A stretch of 64,000 nucleotides of DNA, taken from assembly GCF_019857225.1 (NCBI RefSeq), contig NZ_JAFJSY010000018.1, positions 1 through 64,000 on the forward strand, in the 5' to 3' direction. The translations under genes were made by a program, and so were the position numbers. This DNA comes from Streptomyces plumbidurans (lineage in GTDB: Bacteria; Actinomycetota; Actinomycetes; Streptomycetales; Streptomycetaceae). A model generated the notes under the pieces. The model was not told the origin of the DNA. It ran no database searches and saw only the letters and a list, made by a program, of their open reading frames with translations. This document shows positions 43,935-52,236 of this stretch, piece after piece (within the stretch, counting starts at the first letter, position 1; every line of letters starts with the position of its first letter).

Positions 43935-46886
43935 CTGACTACCACGTTCAGAGATCTCGGAATCCTTCCCGAGACCGTCGAGGCCCTTGACGCCGTCGGC
44001 ATCACCACCCCCTTCCCCATCCAGGAGATGACGCTCCCCGTCGCCCTTACCGGCACGGACGTCATCGGCCAGGCCAAGACCGGCACCGGCAAGACGCTGG
44101 GCTTCGGCCTTCCGCTCCTCGAGCGCGTCACCGTCCCCGCGGACGTGGAGGCGGGCCGCGCCGAGCCCGAGGACCTCACCGACGCCCCGCAGGCGCTCGT
44201 CGTCGTCCCCACGCGCGAGCTGTGCCAGCAGGTCACCAACGACCTGCTGACCGCGGGCAAGGTGCGCAACGTCCGCGTGACGGCGATCTACGGCGGCCGG
44301 GCCTACGAGCCCCAGGTCGAGGCCCTGAAGAAGGGCGTCGACGTGGTCGTCGGCACCCCGGGCCGTCTCCTGGACCTCGCGGGCCAGAAGAAGCTCAACC
44401 TCAAGCACGTCAAGTGCCTGGTCCTCGACGAGGCCGACGAGATGCTCGACCTGGGCTTCCTGCCCGACGTCGAGAAGATCATCAACATGCTTCCGGTCCG
44501 GCGCCAGACCATGCTGTTCTCGGCCACCATGCCGGGCGCGGTCATCGGTCTCGCCCGCCGCTACATGTCGCAGCCCACGCACATCCGCGCCGCCGCGCCG
44601 GACGACCACGGCGCGACGGTCGCGAACACCTCGCAGCACATCTATCGCGCGCACAACATGGACAAGGCCGAGATGGTCGCGCGCATACTGCAGGCCGAGG
44701 GTCGCGGTCTGGCGATGGTCTTCTGCCGTACGAAGCGTACGGCGGCCGATCTCGCCGACCAGCTCAAGCAGCGCGGCTTCGCCTCCGGCGCGGTCCACGG
44801 CGACCTCGGCCAGGGCGCCCGCGAGCAGGCGCTGCGCGCGTTCCGCAACGGCAAGGTGGACGTGCTCGTCTGCACCGACGTCGCCGCGCGCGGCATCGAC
44901 GTCGAGGGCGTGACGCACGTCATCAACTACCAGTCGCCCGAGGACGAGAAGACCTATCTGCACCGCATCGGCCGCACCGGCCGCGCGGGCAACAAGGGCA
45001 TCGCGATCACGCTGGTCGACTGGGACGACATCCCGCGCTGGCAGCTGATCAACAAGGCGCTGGAGCTGAACTTCAACGACCCGCCGGAGACCTACTCCAC
45101 CTCCCCGCACCTCTTCGAGGAACTGAAGATCCCCGCGGGCACCAAGGGTGTCCTGCCGCGCGCCGAGCGCACGCGCGCGGGGCTCGACGCGGAGGAGATG
45201 GAGGACCTGGGCGAGACCGGCGGCCGCGGTGCACGCGGTCGTGGCGGCCGGGGCGGCGAGCGGGGCGGCCGGGGCGAGTCCCGGTCCGCCGACCATGAGC
45301 GCGAGGCTCGTACGCCGCGTCGCCGTCGCCGTACGCGCGGGGGTACGCCGCTGGAGGCGGGCGCCGCCCCCGAGGCCGTGGCCGATAAGGCGTCCTCCGA
45401 GGAGACCGGTCAGCGCACCCTGCGCCGCCGTCGCCGCACGCGCGGTGGGGCTGCGTCCGAGCCGGTGACGGTCGCGGCCGTCGCGCCCGAGGCCGCGGAA
45501 GCCGCCGTCACCACGGCGGAGGGCCCGGCCCTTGACGTTGCCGAGACCCCGGAGAAGCCGCGCCGCCGCCGTACCCGCAAGTCCGCGGAGAGCACGCCGG
45601 CCGCGGAGACCGTCGCCGCGCAGGCTCCGGCGATCGCGGAGGCTCCGGCCGCCGTGGAGACCGTGGCCGTCGTGGAAGCGCCGGCTGTGGTGGAGCCCGA
45701 GGCTCCCGCCACCAAGCCGCGCCGCCGCACCCGCAAGGCGACGGCTGCCGCGGAGACGGCGGTGGAGATCGCCGAGGCCGCCGAGGCCGTGGAAACGAAG
45801 CCGCGCCGCACGCGCAAGGCTGCCGAGGCTGCGGTCGAGACGGCCGAGGGCACGGAGGCCAAGCCGCGCCGCACCCGCAAGACGGCGACGACCACCACCG
45901 CCGACATCCCGGCCCAGGCGGCCGAGGAGTCCACGGCCAAGCCCCGTACGCGGACCCGCAAGGCCGCTGCCACGGAGACGACCGTGGAGACCGCCGAGGC
46001 CGTGGCAACCAAGCCGCGCCGCACCCGCAAGGCCGCGACCACCGCGGTCGACACGGCCGAGGGCACGGAGGCGAAGCCTCGCCGTACCCGCAAGACGGCC
46101 GCTGCGGCGGAGCCCGCCGAGGCCGTGGAGACCGCTGCGACCAAGCCGCGCCGGACCCGCAAGGCTGCCGAGGCTGCGGTCGAGACGGCCGAGGGCACGG
46201 AGGCGAAGCCTCGCCGTACCCGCAAGACGGCCGCTGCGGCGGAGCCCGCCGAGGCCGTGGAGACCGCTGCGACCAAGCCGCGCCGGACCCGCAAGGCTGC
46301 CGAGGCTGCGGTCGAGACGGCCGAGGGCACGGAGACCAAGCCGCGCCGCACCCGCAAGACGGCGACGACCACCACCGCCGACATCCCGGCCCAGGCGGCC
46401 GAGGAGTCCACGGCCAAGCCCCGTACGCGGACCCGCAAGGCCGCTGCCACGGAGACGACCGTGGAGACCGCCGAGGCCGTGGCAACCAAGCCGCGCCGCA
46501 CCCGCAAGGCCGCGACCACCGCGGTCGACACGGCCGAGGGCACGGAGGCGAAGCCTCGCCGTACCCGCAAGACGGCCGCTGCGGCGGAGCCCGCCGAGGC
46601 CGTGGAGACCGCTGCGACCAAGCCGCGCCGGACCCGCAAGGCTGCCGAGGCTGCGGTCGAGACGGCCGAGGGCACGGAGACCAAGCCGCGCCGCACCCGC
46701 AAGACGGCGACGACCACCACCGCCGACATCCCGGCCCAGGCGGCCGACGAGCCCGCGGCCAAGCCCCGTACCCGCGCCCGGAAGACCACGGCAGCCACCG
46801 AGGCCCCCACCGACGCGGCAGAGGCCAAGCCCAGGACCCGCCGCACACGCAAGGCCACAGCCACCGCGGAGCCCGCGGAGAGCTGA
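43935..46886 (+). CDS. DEAD-box RNA helicase with long basic repeat tail
   Basis: I place the start at CTG 43935 (LTTTFRDLGIL...; 983 residues), 7 bases after AGAGG. No in-frame ATG, GTG or TTG lies between the Q-motif and ATG 43710, and the upstream stretch has non-GC third positions and a TTA codon, unlike coding sequence here. The core has the Q-motif FPIQ, AKTGTGKT (47-54), PTRELC, LDEADEML, FSATMP, CTDVAARGIDV and HRIGRTGR. From about residue 420 the tail is RGG-like (GRGARGRGGRGGERGG) and then about 18 copies of K-P-R-R/T-R-T-R-K separated by acidic/Ala spacers. It is a RhlE-type helicase for rRNA or mRNA remodelling; the tail probably binds RNA. Confidence 0.9.
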   Translation: MTTTFRDLGILPETVEALDAVGITTPFPIQEMTLPVALTGTDVIGQAKTGTGKTLGFGLPLLERVTVPADVEAGRAEPEDLTDAPQALVVVPTRELCQQVTNDLLTAGKVRNVRVTAIYGGRAYEPQVEALKKGVDVVVGTPGRLLDLAGQKKLNLKHVKCLVLDEADEMLDLGFLPDVEKIINMLPVRRQTMLFSATMPGAVIGLARRYMSQPTHIRAAAPDDHGATVANTSQHIYRAHNMDKAEMVARILQAEGRGLAMVFCRTKRTAADLADQLKQRGFASGAVHGDLGQGAREQALRAFRNGKVDVLVCTDVAARGIDVEGVTHVINYQSPEDEKTYLHRIGRTGRAGNKGIAITLVDWDDIPRWQLINKALELNFNDPPETYSTSPHLFEELKIPAGTKGVLPRAERTRAGLDAEEMEDLGETGGRGARGRGGRGGERGGRGESRSADHEREARTPRRRRRTRGGTPLEAGAAPEAVADKASSEETGQRTLRRRRRTRGGAASEPVTVAAVAPEAAEAAVTTAEGPALDVAETPEKPRRRRTRKSAESTPAAETVAAQAPAIAEAPAAVETVAVVEAPAVVEPEAPATKPRRRTRKATAAAETAVEIAEAAEAVETKPRRTRKAAEAAVETAEGTEAKPRRTRKTATTTTADIPAQAAEESTAKPRTRTRKAAATETTVETAEAVATKPRRTRKAATTAVDTAEGTEAKPRRTRKTAAAAEPAEAVETAATKPRRTRKAAEAAVETAEGTEAKPRRTRKTAAAAEPAEAVETAATKPRRTRKAAEAAVETAEGTETKPRRTRKTATTTTADIPAQAAEESTAKPRTRTRKAAATETTVETAEAVATKPRRTRKAATTAVDTAEGTEAKPRRTRKTAAAAEPAEAVETAATKPRRTRKAAEAAVETAEGTETKPRRTRKTATTTTADIPAQAADEPAAKPRTRARKTTAATEAPTDAAEAKPRTRRTRKATATAEPAES
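45710..46860 (+). repeat. Nested DNA repeats encoding the KPRRTRK tail
   Basis: Blocks of more than 100 bp recur almost identically. The stretch starting GACATCCCGG occurs at 45903, 46380 and 46725 (spacings 477 and 345, both multiples of three), and shorter blocks repeat within. Identity at silent sites implies recent expansion by unequal recombination, with the frame kept. Confidence 0.9.
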
Positions 46887-46900
46887 GCAACCACCCACCC

Positions 46901-46935
46901 GACGGCCCGGCCCACCTCACGTGGATCGGGCCGTC
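46901..46935 (+). terminator. Terminator after DEAD-box gene
   Basis: GACGGCCCG (46901-46909) pairs with CGGGCCGTC (46927-46935), with further internal pairing (CCAC/GTGG), 14 bases after the stop. Confidence 0.8.
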
Positions 46936-47195
46936 GGCATTGGGGCCCCGGGGCCCGCCCCCGCTCGGCTGTCTCGCGTGCGCGGGACGTCGGCATCGGG
47001 GCCCACGGGAACCGCGCACCGCCCTCCCTGGTATGGGGCCTAGCCGTTGGCATCGGGCCCGCGGGGACCCCGCCCGTGCCGCCCCTCTGCCCCCTCGCGT
47101 GCGCTGGACCATCAGCATCGGAGCCTGCCGGAACCCCACACTGCCCACGCCGTGTGGGCCAGATCGTCGGCATCGGAGCCCGACAGAACCCCCGC
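46925..47195. repeat. Degenerate 56-bp intergenic repeats
   Basis: This otherwise gene-free stretch holds five diverged copies of a motif like CGTCGGCATCGGGGCCC followed by CGGGAAC. They begin near 46932, 46988, 47045, 47109 and 47165. No promoter or ORF with coding character was identified within it. Confidence 0.7.
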
Positions 47196-47234
47196 CCGCC
47201 CCTCCCTGACACCCGCCCCAGATACCCTCACCCC

Positions 47235-48125
47235 ATGAGCAGGCCCCCGACCTTCACCCCGCCCCCCGGCGCTCGTGCGTACGCGCTGCGCACCTCTCGT
47301 GGAGAGTTTGCCGTCGTCGACTCCCCCCAGGCGGAGGGCGTTGCGCTCAAGGGAACCGCGTTGTTGCTGCCCGGGTTCACGGGTAGCAAGGAGGACTTCA
47401 ATCCGCTGCATGAGGCGCTCGGTGAGCGTGGGTACCGGACCGTCGCGGTGGATGGGCGGGGGCAGTACGAGTCCGACGGCCCGGAGCACGACGAATCGGC
47501 TTACGCGCAGGGCGAGTTGGCTCGGGATGTGCTTGCTCAGGCCGCCGCTGTCGGCGCCCCGGTGCATCTGCTGGGTCACTCCCTCGGCGGGCAGATCGCG
47601 CGGGCCGCGGTCCTGCTGGACCGCTCCCCCTTCCTGTCCCTCACCCTCATGTCCTCGGGACCCGCCCAGATCTCCGTCTCCCAGCAGCAGCGCGTCAAGC
47701 TGCTGCAAGACGCGCTCGCGGTGATGAACATGGCCGAGGTCTGGGAGGCGATCCAGGCCATGGAACCGCCCGAGGAGACCGAGACCGGTGAGCTGGACGC
47801 GGGGCTCGCCGACCAGGAGGACCTGCGCCGCCGCTGGCTGGGCAACAAGCCGGCCCAGCTCATCGCCACCGGGCGCCAGTTGTGCACGGAACCGGACCGC
47901 GTGGCCGAACTGGCCGCCACCGGGCTGCCGTTCCACGTCCTGTCGGGCTCCCGCGACGACACCTGGCCGGTGCCCCTGCTCGACGACATGGCGCTACGCC
48001 TGCGCGCGCACCGCACGGTCGTGCAGGACGCCGAGCACTCCCCGAACACGGACCAGCCCCAGGCCACGGCCCGCGCCTTCGCCGACTTCTGGGACCGCAT
48101 CACCTCCGACGGCCGGTCCACATAG
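47235..48125 (+). CDS. Alpha/beta hydrolase
   Basis: ATG 47235 gives 296 residues; the first 159 bases of the longer open frame are intergenic repeat. LLPGFTGSKEDF is the oxyanion region, GHSLGGQIAR the nucleophile elbow, GSRDDTWPVPLLDDMA the acid region and DAEHSPNTDQP the histidine, giving a full catalytic triad. There is no signal peptide. No Shine-Dalgarno precedes the ATG, so it may be leaderless. The gene is bracketed by two unrelated repeat fields. The substrate is unknown. Confidence 0.9.
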   Translation: MSRPPTFTPPPGARAYALRTSRGEFAVVDSPQAEGVALKGTALLLPGFTGSKEDFNPLHEALGERGYRTVAVDGRGQYESDGPEHDESAYAQGELARDVLAQAAAVGAPVHLLGHSLGGQIARAAVLLDRSPFLSLTLMSSGPAQISVSQQQRVKLLQDALAVMNMAEVWEAIQAMEPPEETETGELDAGLADQEDLRRRWLGNKPAQLIATGRQLCTEPDRVAELAATGLPFHVLSGSRDDTWPVPLLDDMALRLRAHRTVVQDAEHSPNTDQPQATARAFADFWDRITSDGRST

Positions 48126-48330
48126 CCGCCGGTTCGCCTAGTGCCTGCCCCCGGCGGCCGGTTCGCCTAGTGCCTCCCCCCGGCGGCCGGTTCGCCTGCG
48201 GCCTGCCCCGGCGACCGGTCCAACTAGCGGCCGGCCCGGCCAGTGCTCGCCGCCGTCGGCCAGTCCGCCTGGCCAGTACTCGCCGTCGCTGGCCAGCCCC
48301 CCGCCCCACTCGCCCCCCGGCGGCAGCCGA
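48126..48330. repeat. 29-bp degenerate tandem repeats between convergent genes
   Basis: CCGGTTCGCCTAGTGCCTGCCCCCGGCGG-like units begin at 48129, 48158, 48187 and about 48215. They pass into a second family with GGCCAGTGCTCGCCG. They fill the gap between the hydrolase and NYN genes; no hairpin clearly better than the repeats themselves was seen. Confidence 0.75.
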
Positions 48331-48337
48331 CCTCCCG

Positions 48338-49231
48338 CTAGTACTGCCCCTGCAGATGCTCCCAGAACCCGTCCCGCAGCGCCCGCCGCAGGTCCGCCTG
48401 GCCACGCAGGGAGTACTGCAGCAGGCTCTCCGCCTCCACCAGCAGGTCCTGGTCGACCGAGCCGGGCAGGTAGGGGTGGCCGGGGAGCAGCTCCGCCAGC
48501 GCCTCCCGGCCTCGCGCCGCCAGCCATTTCGCCGCGATCTGCGCGCCCACGAAACGGACGTCCTCGCGGGCGGGCCGGGCGGCGGTGGCCTCGTAGGCGG
48601 CGGCCGTGCGCCGGGCGACGTACGGCTTGAAGAAGTCGAGGTCGAGGGTGCGCTGGCTGTCGACCTCCCAGAGCAGGGGTTCGGCCTGGTTGCGTCCCTC
48701 GGGGGCCTCGATGCCCCACAGGTGGACGCGCGCGCCGTACCCCTGTGCCGCCTCCACGGCCGACACCAGGTCCTCGTCGCCGCCCAGCAGTGCCGCGTCG
48801 CTGATGGCCCGGTGTCTGGCCAGTGACTCCAGGTCCGATCTGATCAGTGAATCGACGCCCTTCTGCTGGTTGTTGGCGTTGAGATTGCCCAACCGGACCT
48901 TCACGTCCGGCAGTTCGGCGATCGACTGCTGCTCGGAGGTGTGGATGCGGCGCCGTGCGCCGTCGTACCAGTACACGCGCAGCAGCCGGCTGTCCGCGAA
49001 GATGGTGCGGGCCTTGTCGATCAGCGCCTCGATCAGACCCTCGGCGTCGAGGTCGAACGCCCGGCGGTCCTCCGTGCCGGCGACGAGACGTCCCGCGGCC
49101 GCGTAGAGGTAGCCCGCGTCGACGAAGATCGCATGCGTCGAGGGCGTCTTCGCCACCTCGGCGAGCATGCGCTGCAGCAGCTCGTTCGTGCGATCGATGC
49201 GGGCGTTGAGGGCCACGAGGTCTTCGTTCAT
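48338..49231 (-). CDS. NYN-domain (PIN-like) putative ribonuclease
   Basis: I start at ATG 49231 (297 residues, MNEDLVALNARID...), with ATG 49240 as an alternative. After a short coiled-coil-like N-terminus, THAIFVDAGYLYAAAG carries the first NYN acidic residue. Then come QQKGVDSLIRSDLESLA, AALLGGDEDLVSAVEAAQGYG (the conserved GDxD of the family) and GARVHLWG, matching the NYN/LabA-like fold of PIN-superfamily RNases. A C-terminal helical extension of about 90 residues is of unknown role. It is divergent from the 50-residue gene under a sigma-R-like promoter. Confidence 0.85.
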   Translation of the reverse strand: MNEDLVALNARIDRTNELLQRMLAEVAKTPSTHAIFVDAGYLYAAAGRLVAGTEDRRAFDLDAEGLIEALIDKARTIFADSRLLRVYWYDGARRRIHTSEQQSIAELPDVKVRLGNLNANNQQKGVDSLIRSDLESLARHRAISDAALLGGDEDLVSAVEAAQGYGARVHLWGIEAPEGRNQAEPLLWEVDSQRTLDLDFFKPYVARRTAAAYEATAARPAREDVRFVGAQIAAKWLAARGREALAELLPGHPYLPGSVDQDLLVEAESLLQYSLRGQADLRRALRDGFWEHLQGQY

Positions 49232-49341
49232 CGCCTCCATTGTCCCGGCGGTCACGCTGCGAACACAACCGGTCCCGGTCAGTCTCGTGAATGTGCAATA
49301 CCGGTCAGTAGTTAGTCGTTCGAAAAATTTATTTAGCGTAG

Positions 49342-49367
49342 GGAATGTTTGTCCCGCACAGATCGTT
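49342..49367 (+). promoter_or_regulatory. Sigma-R-type promoter before 50-residue ORF
   Basis: GGAAT (49342-49346), exactly 18 bases, then GTT (49365-49367), 37 bases before the ATG at 49405. The region just upstream (49318-49336) is unusually AT-rich for this genome. Confidence 0.75.
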
Positions 49368-49404
49368 GACCACGTCAGATACACAGCGCGACGAAGGGAG
49401 AGGC

Positions 49405-49557
49405 ATGCGCTTCGAAATCATGCGACTCGACGAGGTCAACGGCACGACCGTGGACAGCACCGTCGTGGACGCCGCCTCCGTCAACCGGATCGTCCAGCAG
49501 GCCGCCGCCATCGGACAGCGACTCTGGATCCGGCCGGCCGAAGACTCGGCCGCATAA
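49405..49557 (+). CDS. 50-residue conserved-type small protein
   Basis: ATG 49405 follows GGGAGAGG at good spacing. The peptide (MRFEIMRLDEVNGTTVDSTV, then DAASVNRIVQQAAAIGQRLWIRP) looks folded: a beta-strand, a turn, an amphipathic helix and a final strand. There are no cysteines. An exact sigma-R-like promoter upstream implies induction by thiol oxidation or by translation-stress signals. Function unknown. A pair of 27-bp direct repeats (49559-49612) and a terminator follow. Confidence 0.78.
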   Translation: MRFEIMRLDEVNGTTVDSTVVDAASVNRIVQQAAAIGQRLWIRPAEDSAA

Positions 49558-49612
49558 CCGACGCGGACCACCGCAGTTGTCTTACTGACGCGGATCACCG
49601 CAGTTGCTTTCA

Positions 49613-49648
49613 GAGCCCCCGCACGGCACGTACGCCGCGCGGGGGCTC
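49613..49648. terminator. Bidirectional terminator
   Basis: GAGCCCCCGC (49613-49622) pairs with GCGGGGGCTC (49639-49648), between the small gene and the convergent marC gene. Confidence 0.82.
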
Positions 49649-49679
49649 CGCGTTTCGGACGGGCTCCCCCACCCGCTCC

Positions 49680-50285
49680 CTAGGCGCCCTTGATCACCTG
49701 CGTGACACCGTTGATGATCTGCTGCACGGCGATCGCGGAGAGCATCATGCCCGCGAGCCGGGTCACCAGGACCACGCCGCCGTCCTTGATGATCCGGATG
49801 ATCAGCAGCGAGTACCGCATCACCAGCCACAGCACCACATGGATGGCCAGGATCGCCGCCCACACCGACGTCTGCGCGGCGAAGGAGCCGGCCTTCTGCA
49901 CGGCGAGGATCACGGAGACGATCGCGCCCGGACCGGCCAGCAGCGGCATGCCCAGCGGTACGAGCGCCACATTGACGTCCTTGGTCTGCTTCGGCTCGTC
50001 GTTCTTGCCGGTCAGCAGGTCGAGCGCGATGAGCAGGAGCAGCAGTCCGCCCGCGATCATCAGGGCGGGCACCGAGACATGCAGATAGTCCAGGATCTGG
50101 TGCCCGAGCAGCCCGAAGACGGTGATCACGCCACCGGCCACACAGACGGCCTGGAAGGCCATCCGCCGCTGCACCTTGCCGGGGCGTCCGGCGGTCAGCG
50201 CGAGGAAGATCGGGGTGATCCCGGGGGGATCCATGATGACGAAAAGGGTCAGGAAGAGAGAGCCGAAGACGGCGAGGTCGAACAT
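49680..50285 (-). CDS. MarC family integral membrane protein
   Basis: This is a 201-residue protein from ATG 50285 with six hydrophobic segments. The MarC features FVIMDPPGITPIFLAL near the start and PLGMPLLAGPGAIVSVIL in the middle are clear, as is the 'LVTRLAGMMLSAIAVQQIINGV' end. MarC proteins (UPF0056) are inner-membrane proteins of unsettled transport function; the old multiple-antibiotic-resistance link has not held up. It lies 56 bases after the PHP gene in the same direction and is probably co-transcribed. Confidence 0.94.
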   Translation of the reverse strand: MFDLAVFGSLFLTLFVIMDPPGITPIFLALTAGRPGKVQRRMAFQAVCVAGGVITVFGLLGHQILDYLHVSVPALMIAGGLLLLLIALDLLTGKNDEPKQTKDVNVALVPLGMPLLAGPGAIVSVILAVQKAGSFAAQTSVWAAILAIHVVLWLVMRYSLLIIRIIKDGGVVLVTRLAGMMLSAIAVQQIINGVTQVIKGA

Positions 50286-50341
50286 GGGTGAGCTACAGGC
50301 CTTGCGGAGGAGGGCGGACGTGGACGGAGCGGGAGGACGAC

Positions 50342-51199
50342 TCAGGCCCCGCCGGTCCCCGGCACCGGAAAGGCGCCCGTCGCCCGTCGCGTGATCTCCC
50401 CGTAGACCTCGGGGTCCGTGACGTACTCGCCGAGTACGCACGTCTTGCGGCTGCCGTGGTAGTCGCTGGACCCGGTCGTCAGCAGCCCCAGGTCCTTCGC
50501 GAGCCCGCGCAGCCGTGCCCGGGTGTCCTCGTCGTGGTCCATGTGGTCGACCTCGATGCCGTCGAGCCCCGCGGCGGCCATCTCGGCGATCGCGGACTCC
50601 GGCACCGTACGGCCGCGCTTGGCGGCGGCCGGGTGCGCGAACACGGTGACCCCGCCCGCGGCCTTCACCAGCCGGATCGCCTCGAAGGGATCCGTCTCGT
50701 GCTTCTCGACGTAGGCACGGCCCCCGTCGGCCAGCCAGTCCTGGGTGAAGGCGTCGTTCACGCTCGCCACGACGCCGAGCTCGACGAGCGCGGTCGCGAC
50801 GTGCGGTCGCCCGACGGAACCCTCCCCGGCGATCCGCCGCACCTGCTCCCAGGTGACCGGTACGTCCAGCGCGTTCAGCTTGGCGACCATGCCCTGGGCC
50901 CGCGGCACCCGGTCGTCGCGCACCAGCTCCCGCTCGGCGAGCAGCGCCGGCTCCTCGGGGTCGAAGAGGTAGGCGAGCAGGTGCATGGAGACGCCGCCGA
51001 TACGGCACGACAGCTCGGCACCGGTGACAAGCGTGAGCCCCTCGGGCAGCGCGGCGATCGCCTCGGCGTATCCACGAGTGGTGTCGTGATCGGTCAGCGC
51101 GACGACGTCCAGCCCGGCAGCGGCAGCATTCCGCACCAGCTCAGCAGGCGTGTCCGTACCGTCGGACGCAGTGGAGTGGGCGTGCAGATCAATACGCAC
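50342..51199 (-). CDS. PHP-domain metal-dependent phosphoesterase
   Basis: GTG 51199 gives 285 residues. The N-terminal MRIDLHAHSTASDGTDTP has the PHP His-x-His pair, followed by ALTDHDTTRG, GAELSC, an FAHPAA histidine and the final GSSDYHGSRK metal ligands. The arrangement matches stand-alone PHP phosphoesterases of the TrpH/YciV (RNase AM) type, which release nucleotides from RNA 5' ends or hydrolyse 3',5'-bisphosphonucleotides. Precise substrate unproven here. Confidence 0.93.
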   Translation of the reverse strand: MRIDLHAHSTASDGTDTPAELVRNAAAAGLDVVALTDHDTTRGYAEAIAALPEGLTLVTGAELSCRIGGVSMHLLAYLFDPEEPALLAERELVRDDRVPRAQGMVAKLNALDVPVTWEQVRRIAGEGSVGRPHVATALVELGVVASVNDAFTQDWLADGGRAYVEKHETDPFEAIRLVKAAGGVTVFAHPAAAKRGRTVPESAIAEMAAAGLDGIEVDHMDHDEDTRARLRGLAKDLGLLTTGSSDYHGSRKTCVLGEYVTDPEVYGEITRRATGAFPVPGTGGA

Positions 51200-51390
51200 T
51201 ACGCGAACTCCAGGCGATGAAGGGACGGACGAGGACGCTCAAGGATAACCAGACTTTCGGCACCCCCGGTCACACCCGCACCGCCCAAGCACCCCCTACA
51301 GCACCCGGCCCAGGGGCGCGAGGAACTGCGCGACCAGCCACCGCCGCCCCGCACCCGCCCCCGCACAAGAACCCCCACCCCCCGAGGGCG

Positions 51391-52032
51391 CTACGGCTCG
51401 AGCAACCGAGGCGACAACGCCCCACAGGGCACAAGATCCACCTCAGCCCCCGCATCCCGCAGATCCGTCAGCACCAGCTCGTCGTACATCAACAGCCCCG
51501 ACTGCTCGGGCCACACCACCGCCCACAACCACAACCCCCGCGCCTCCCCCGCGAACACGGCACGGTCGTCGGGGCTGCCGACCACATGCCAGAGCGGGGT
51601 GGGCCTCCCACCCGCCAACACCTTGGCCTGCGGCGGCTTCTCGACGTTCATGTACGGCCCCGGGTCCGGGCCGTCGATGCCCGCGTACCGCGCGCCGAGC
51701 CCGACGCCGAGTTCTTCGGCGACCAGGATCAGCTCTCCTATGCCGCCGAGCGGTCCCGGTCCCGAGCAGGCCACCGCGGTAGCCCGGCCGCCGTGGCGGT
51801 CGTCGCCCGCGCAGGCCACTCCGGTGAACAACCAGCCGACCGGCAGGGGCCACGGCATCCACACCGGTACCTGCGTGCGATGCACCACCACGCTGAGGGC
51901 CTCGACGCTGGGCGGGATCACGGGCTGCAGCGGATGCACGGTGCCGTGCACATCGCACTGCCAGGAATCGGCGAAGAGTCCGGGAGCCCTGACCCGGCCA
52001 CCACACTTCGGGCAACTGGGTTCGCCCCTCAT
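51391..52032 (-). CDS. Zinc-ribbon protein, DUF6758-like
   Basis: This is a 213-residue protein from ATG 52032. The start GEPSCPKCGGRVRAPGLFADSWQCDVHG forms a likely C-x2-C...C-x2-H zinc ribbon. The remainder is Gly/Trp-rich without catalytic motif (PWPLPVGWLFTGVACAGDDRHGGRATAVACSG). I recognise it as a Streptomyces-specific family sometimes listed as DUF6758; function unknown. Its ribosome site is weak. The 190-base gap to the PHP gene holds only C-rich sequence with no clear signal. Confidence 0.78.
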   Translation of the reverse strand: MRGEPSCPKCGGRVRAPGLFADSWQCDVHGTVHPLQPVIPPSVEALSVVVHRTQVPVWMPWPLPVGWLFTGVACAGDDRHGGRATAVACSGPGPLGGIGELILVAEELGVGLGARYAGIDGPDPGPYMNVEKPPQAKVLAGGRPTPLWHVVGSPDDRAVFAGEARGLWLWAVVWPEQSGLLMYDELVLTDLRDAGAEVDLVPCGALSPRLLEP

Positions 52033-52155
52033 AGGCCCCCACGGTCCTACCCCGACTCCCCCACGTCAAGGACGATCACCCGTCCGGACGGAACCCTTCA
52101 CCGGCCCACGCGCCGGACCACTGACCGGCCCCGCCCATCCAGAGGTAGATGTAAT

Positions 52156-52185
52156 TTGCATTAATTAGCGAGGCTAACTTACTAT
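52156..52185 (+). promoter_or_regulatory. MFS promoter with palindromic operator in the spacer
   Basis: TTGCAT (52156-52161), 18 bases, then TACTAT (52180-52185). Inside the spacer lies the palindrome TTAGC-GAG-GCTAA (52165-52177). A repressor bound there would block the promoter. The right half AGGCTAACTTA resembles half of the DtxR/IdeR iron box, but the left half is out of phase. Confidence 0.7.
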
Positions 52186-52236
52186 GTGCATACACCAACT
52201 ATTCGCATCATCCCTTTCGAACGGAGCTGAGGAAGC

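Noticed and set aside
43839..46898. 1019-codon minus-strand open frame opposite the DEAD-box gene
   Set aside because: Product is a Gly/Leu/Arg repeat that mirrors the KPRRTRK repeat; no ribosome site or domain; shadow.
52165..52177. Classical DtxR/IdeR iron box
   Set aside because: Only half of the 19-bp consensus is in phase; reported as an operator of unknown specificity.
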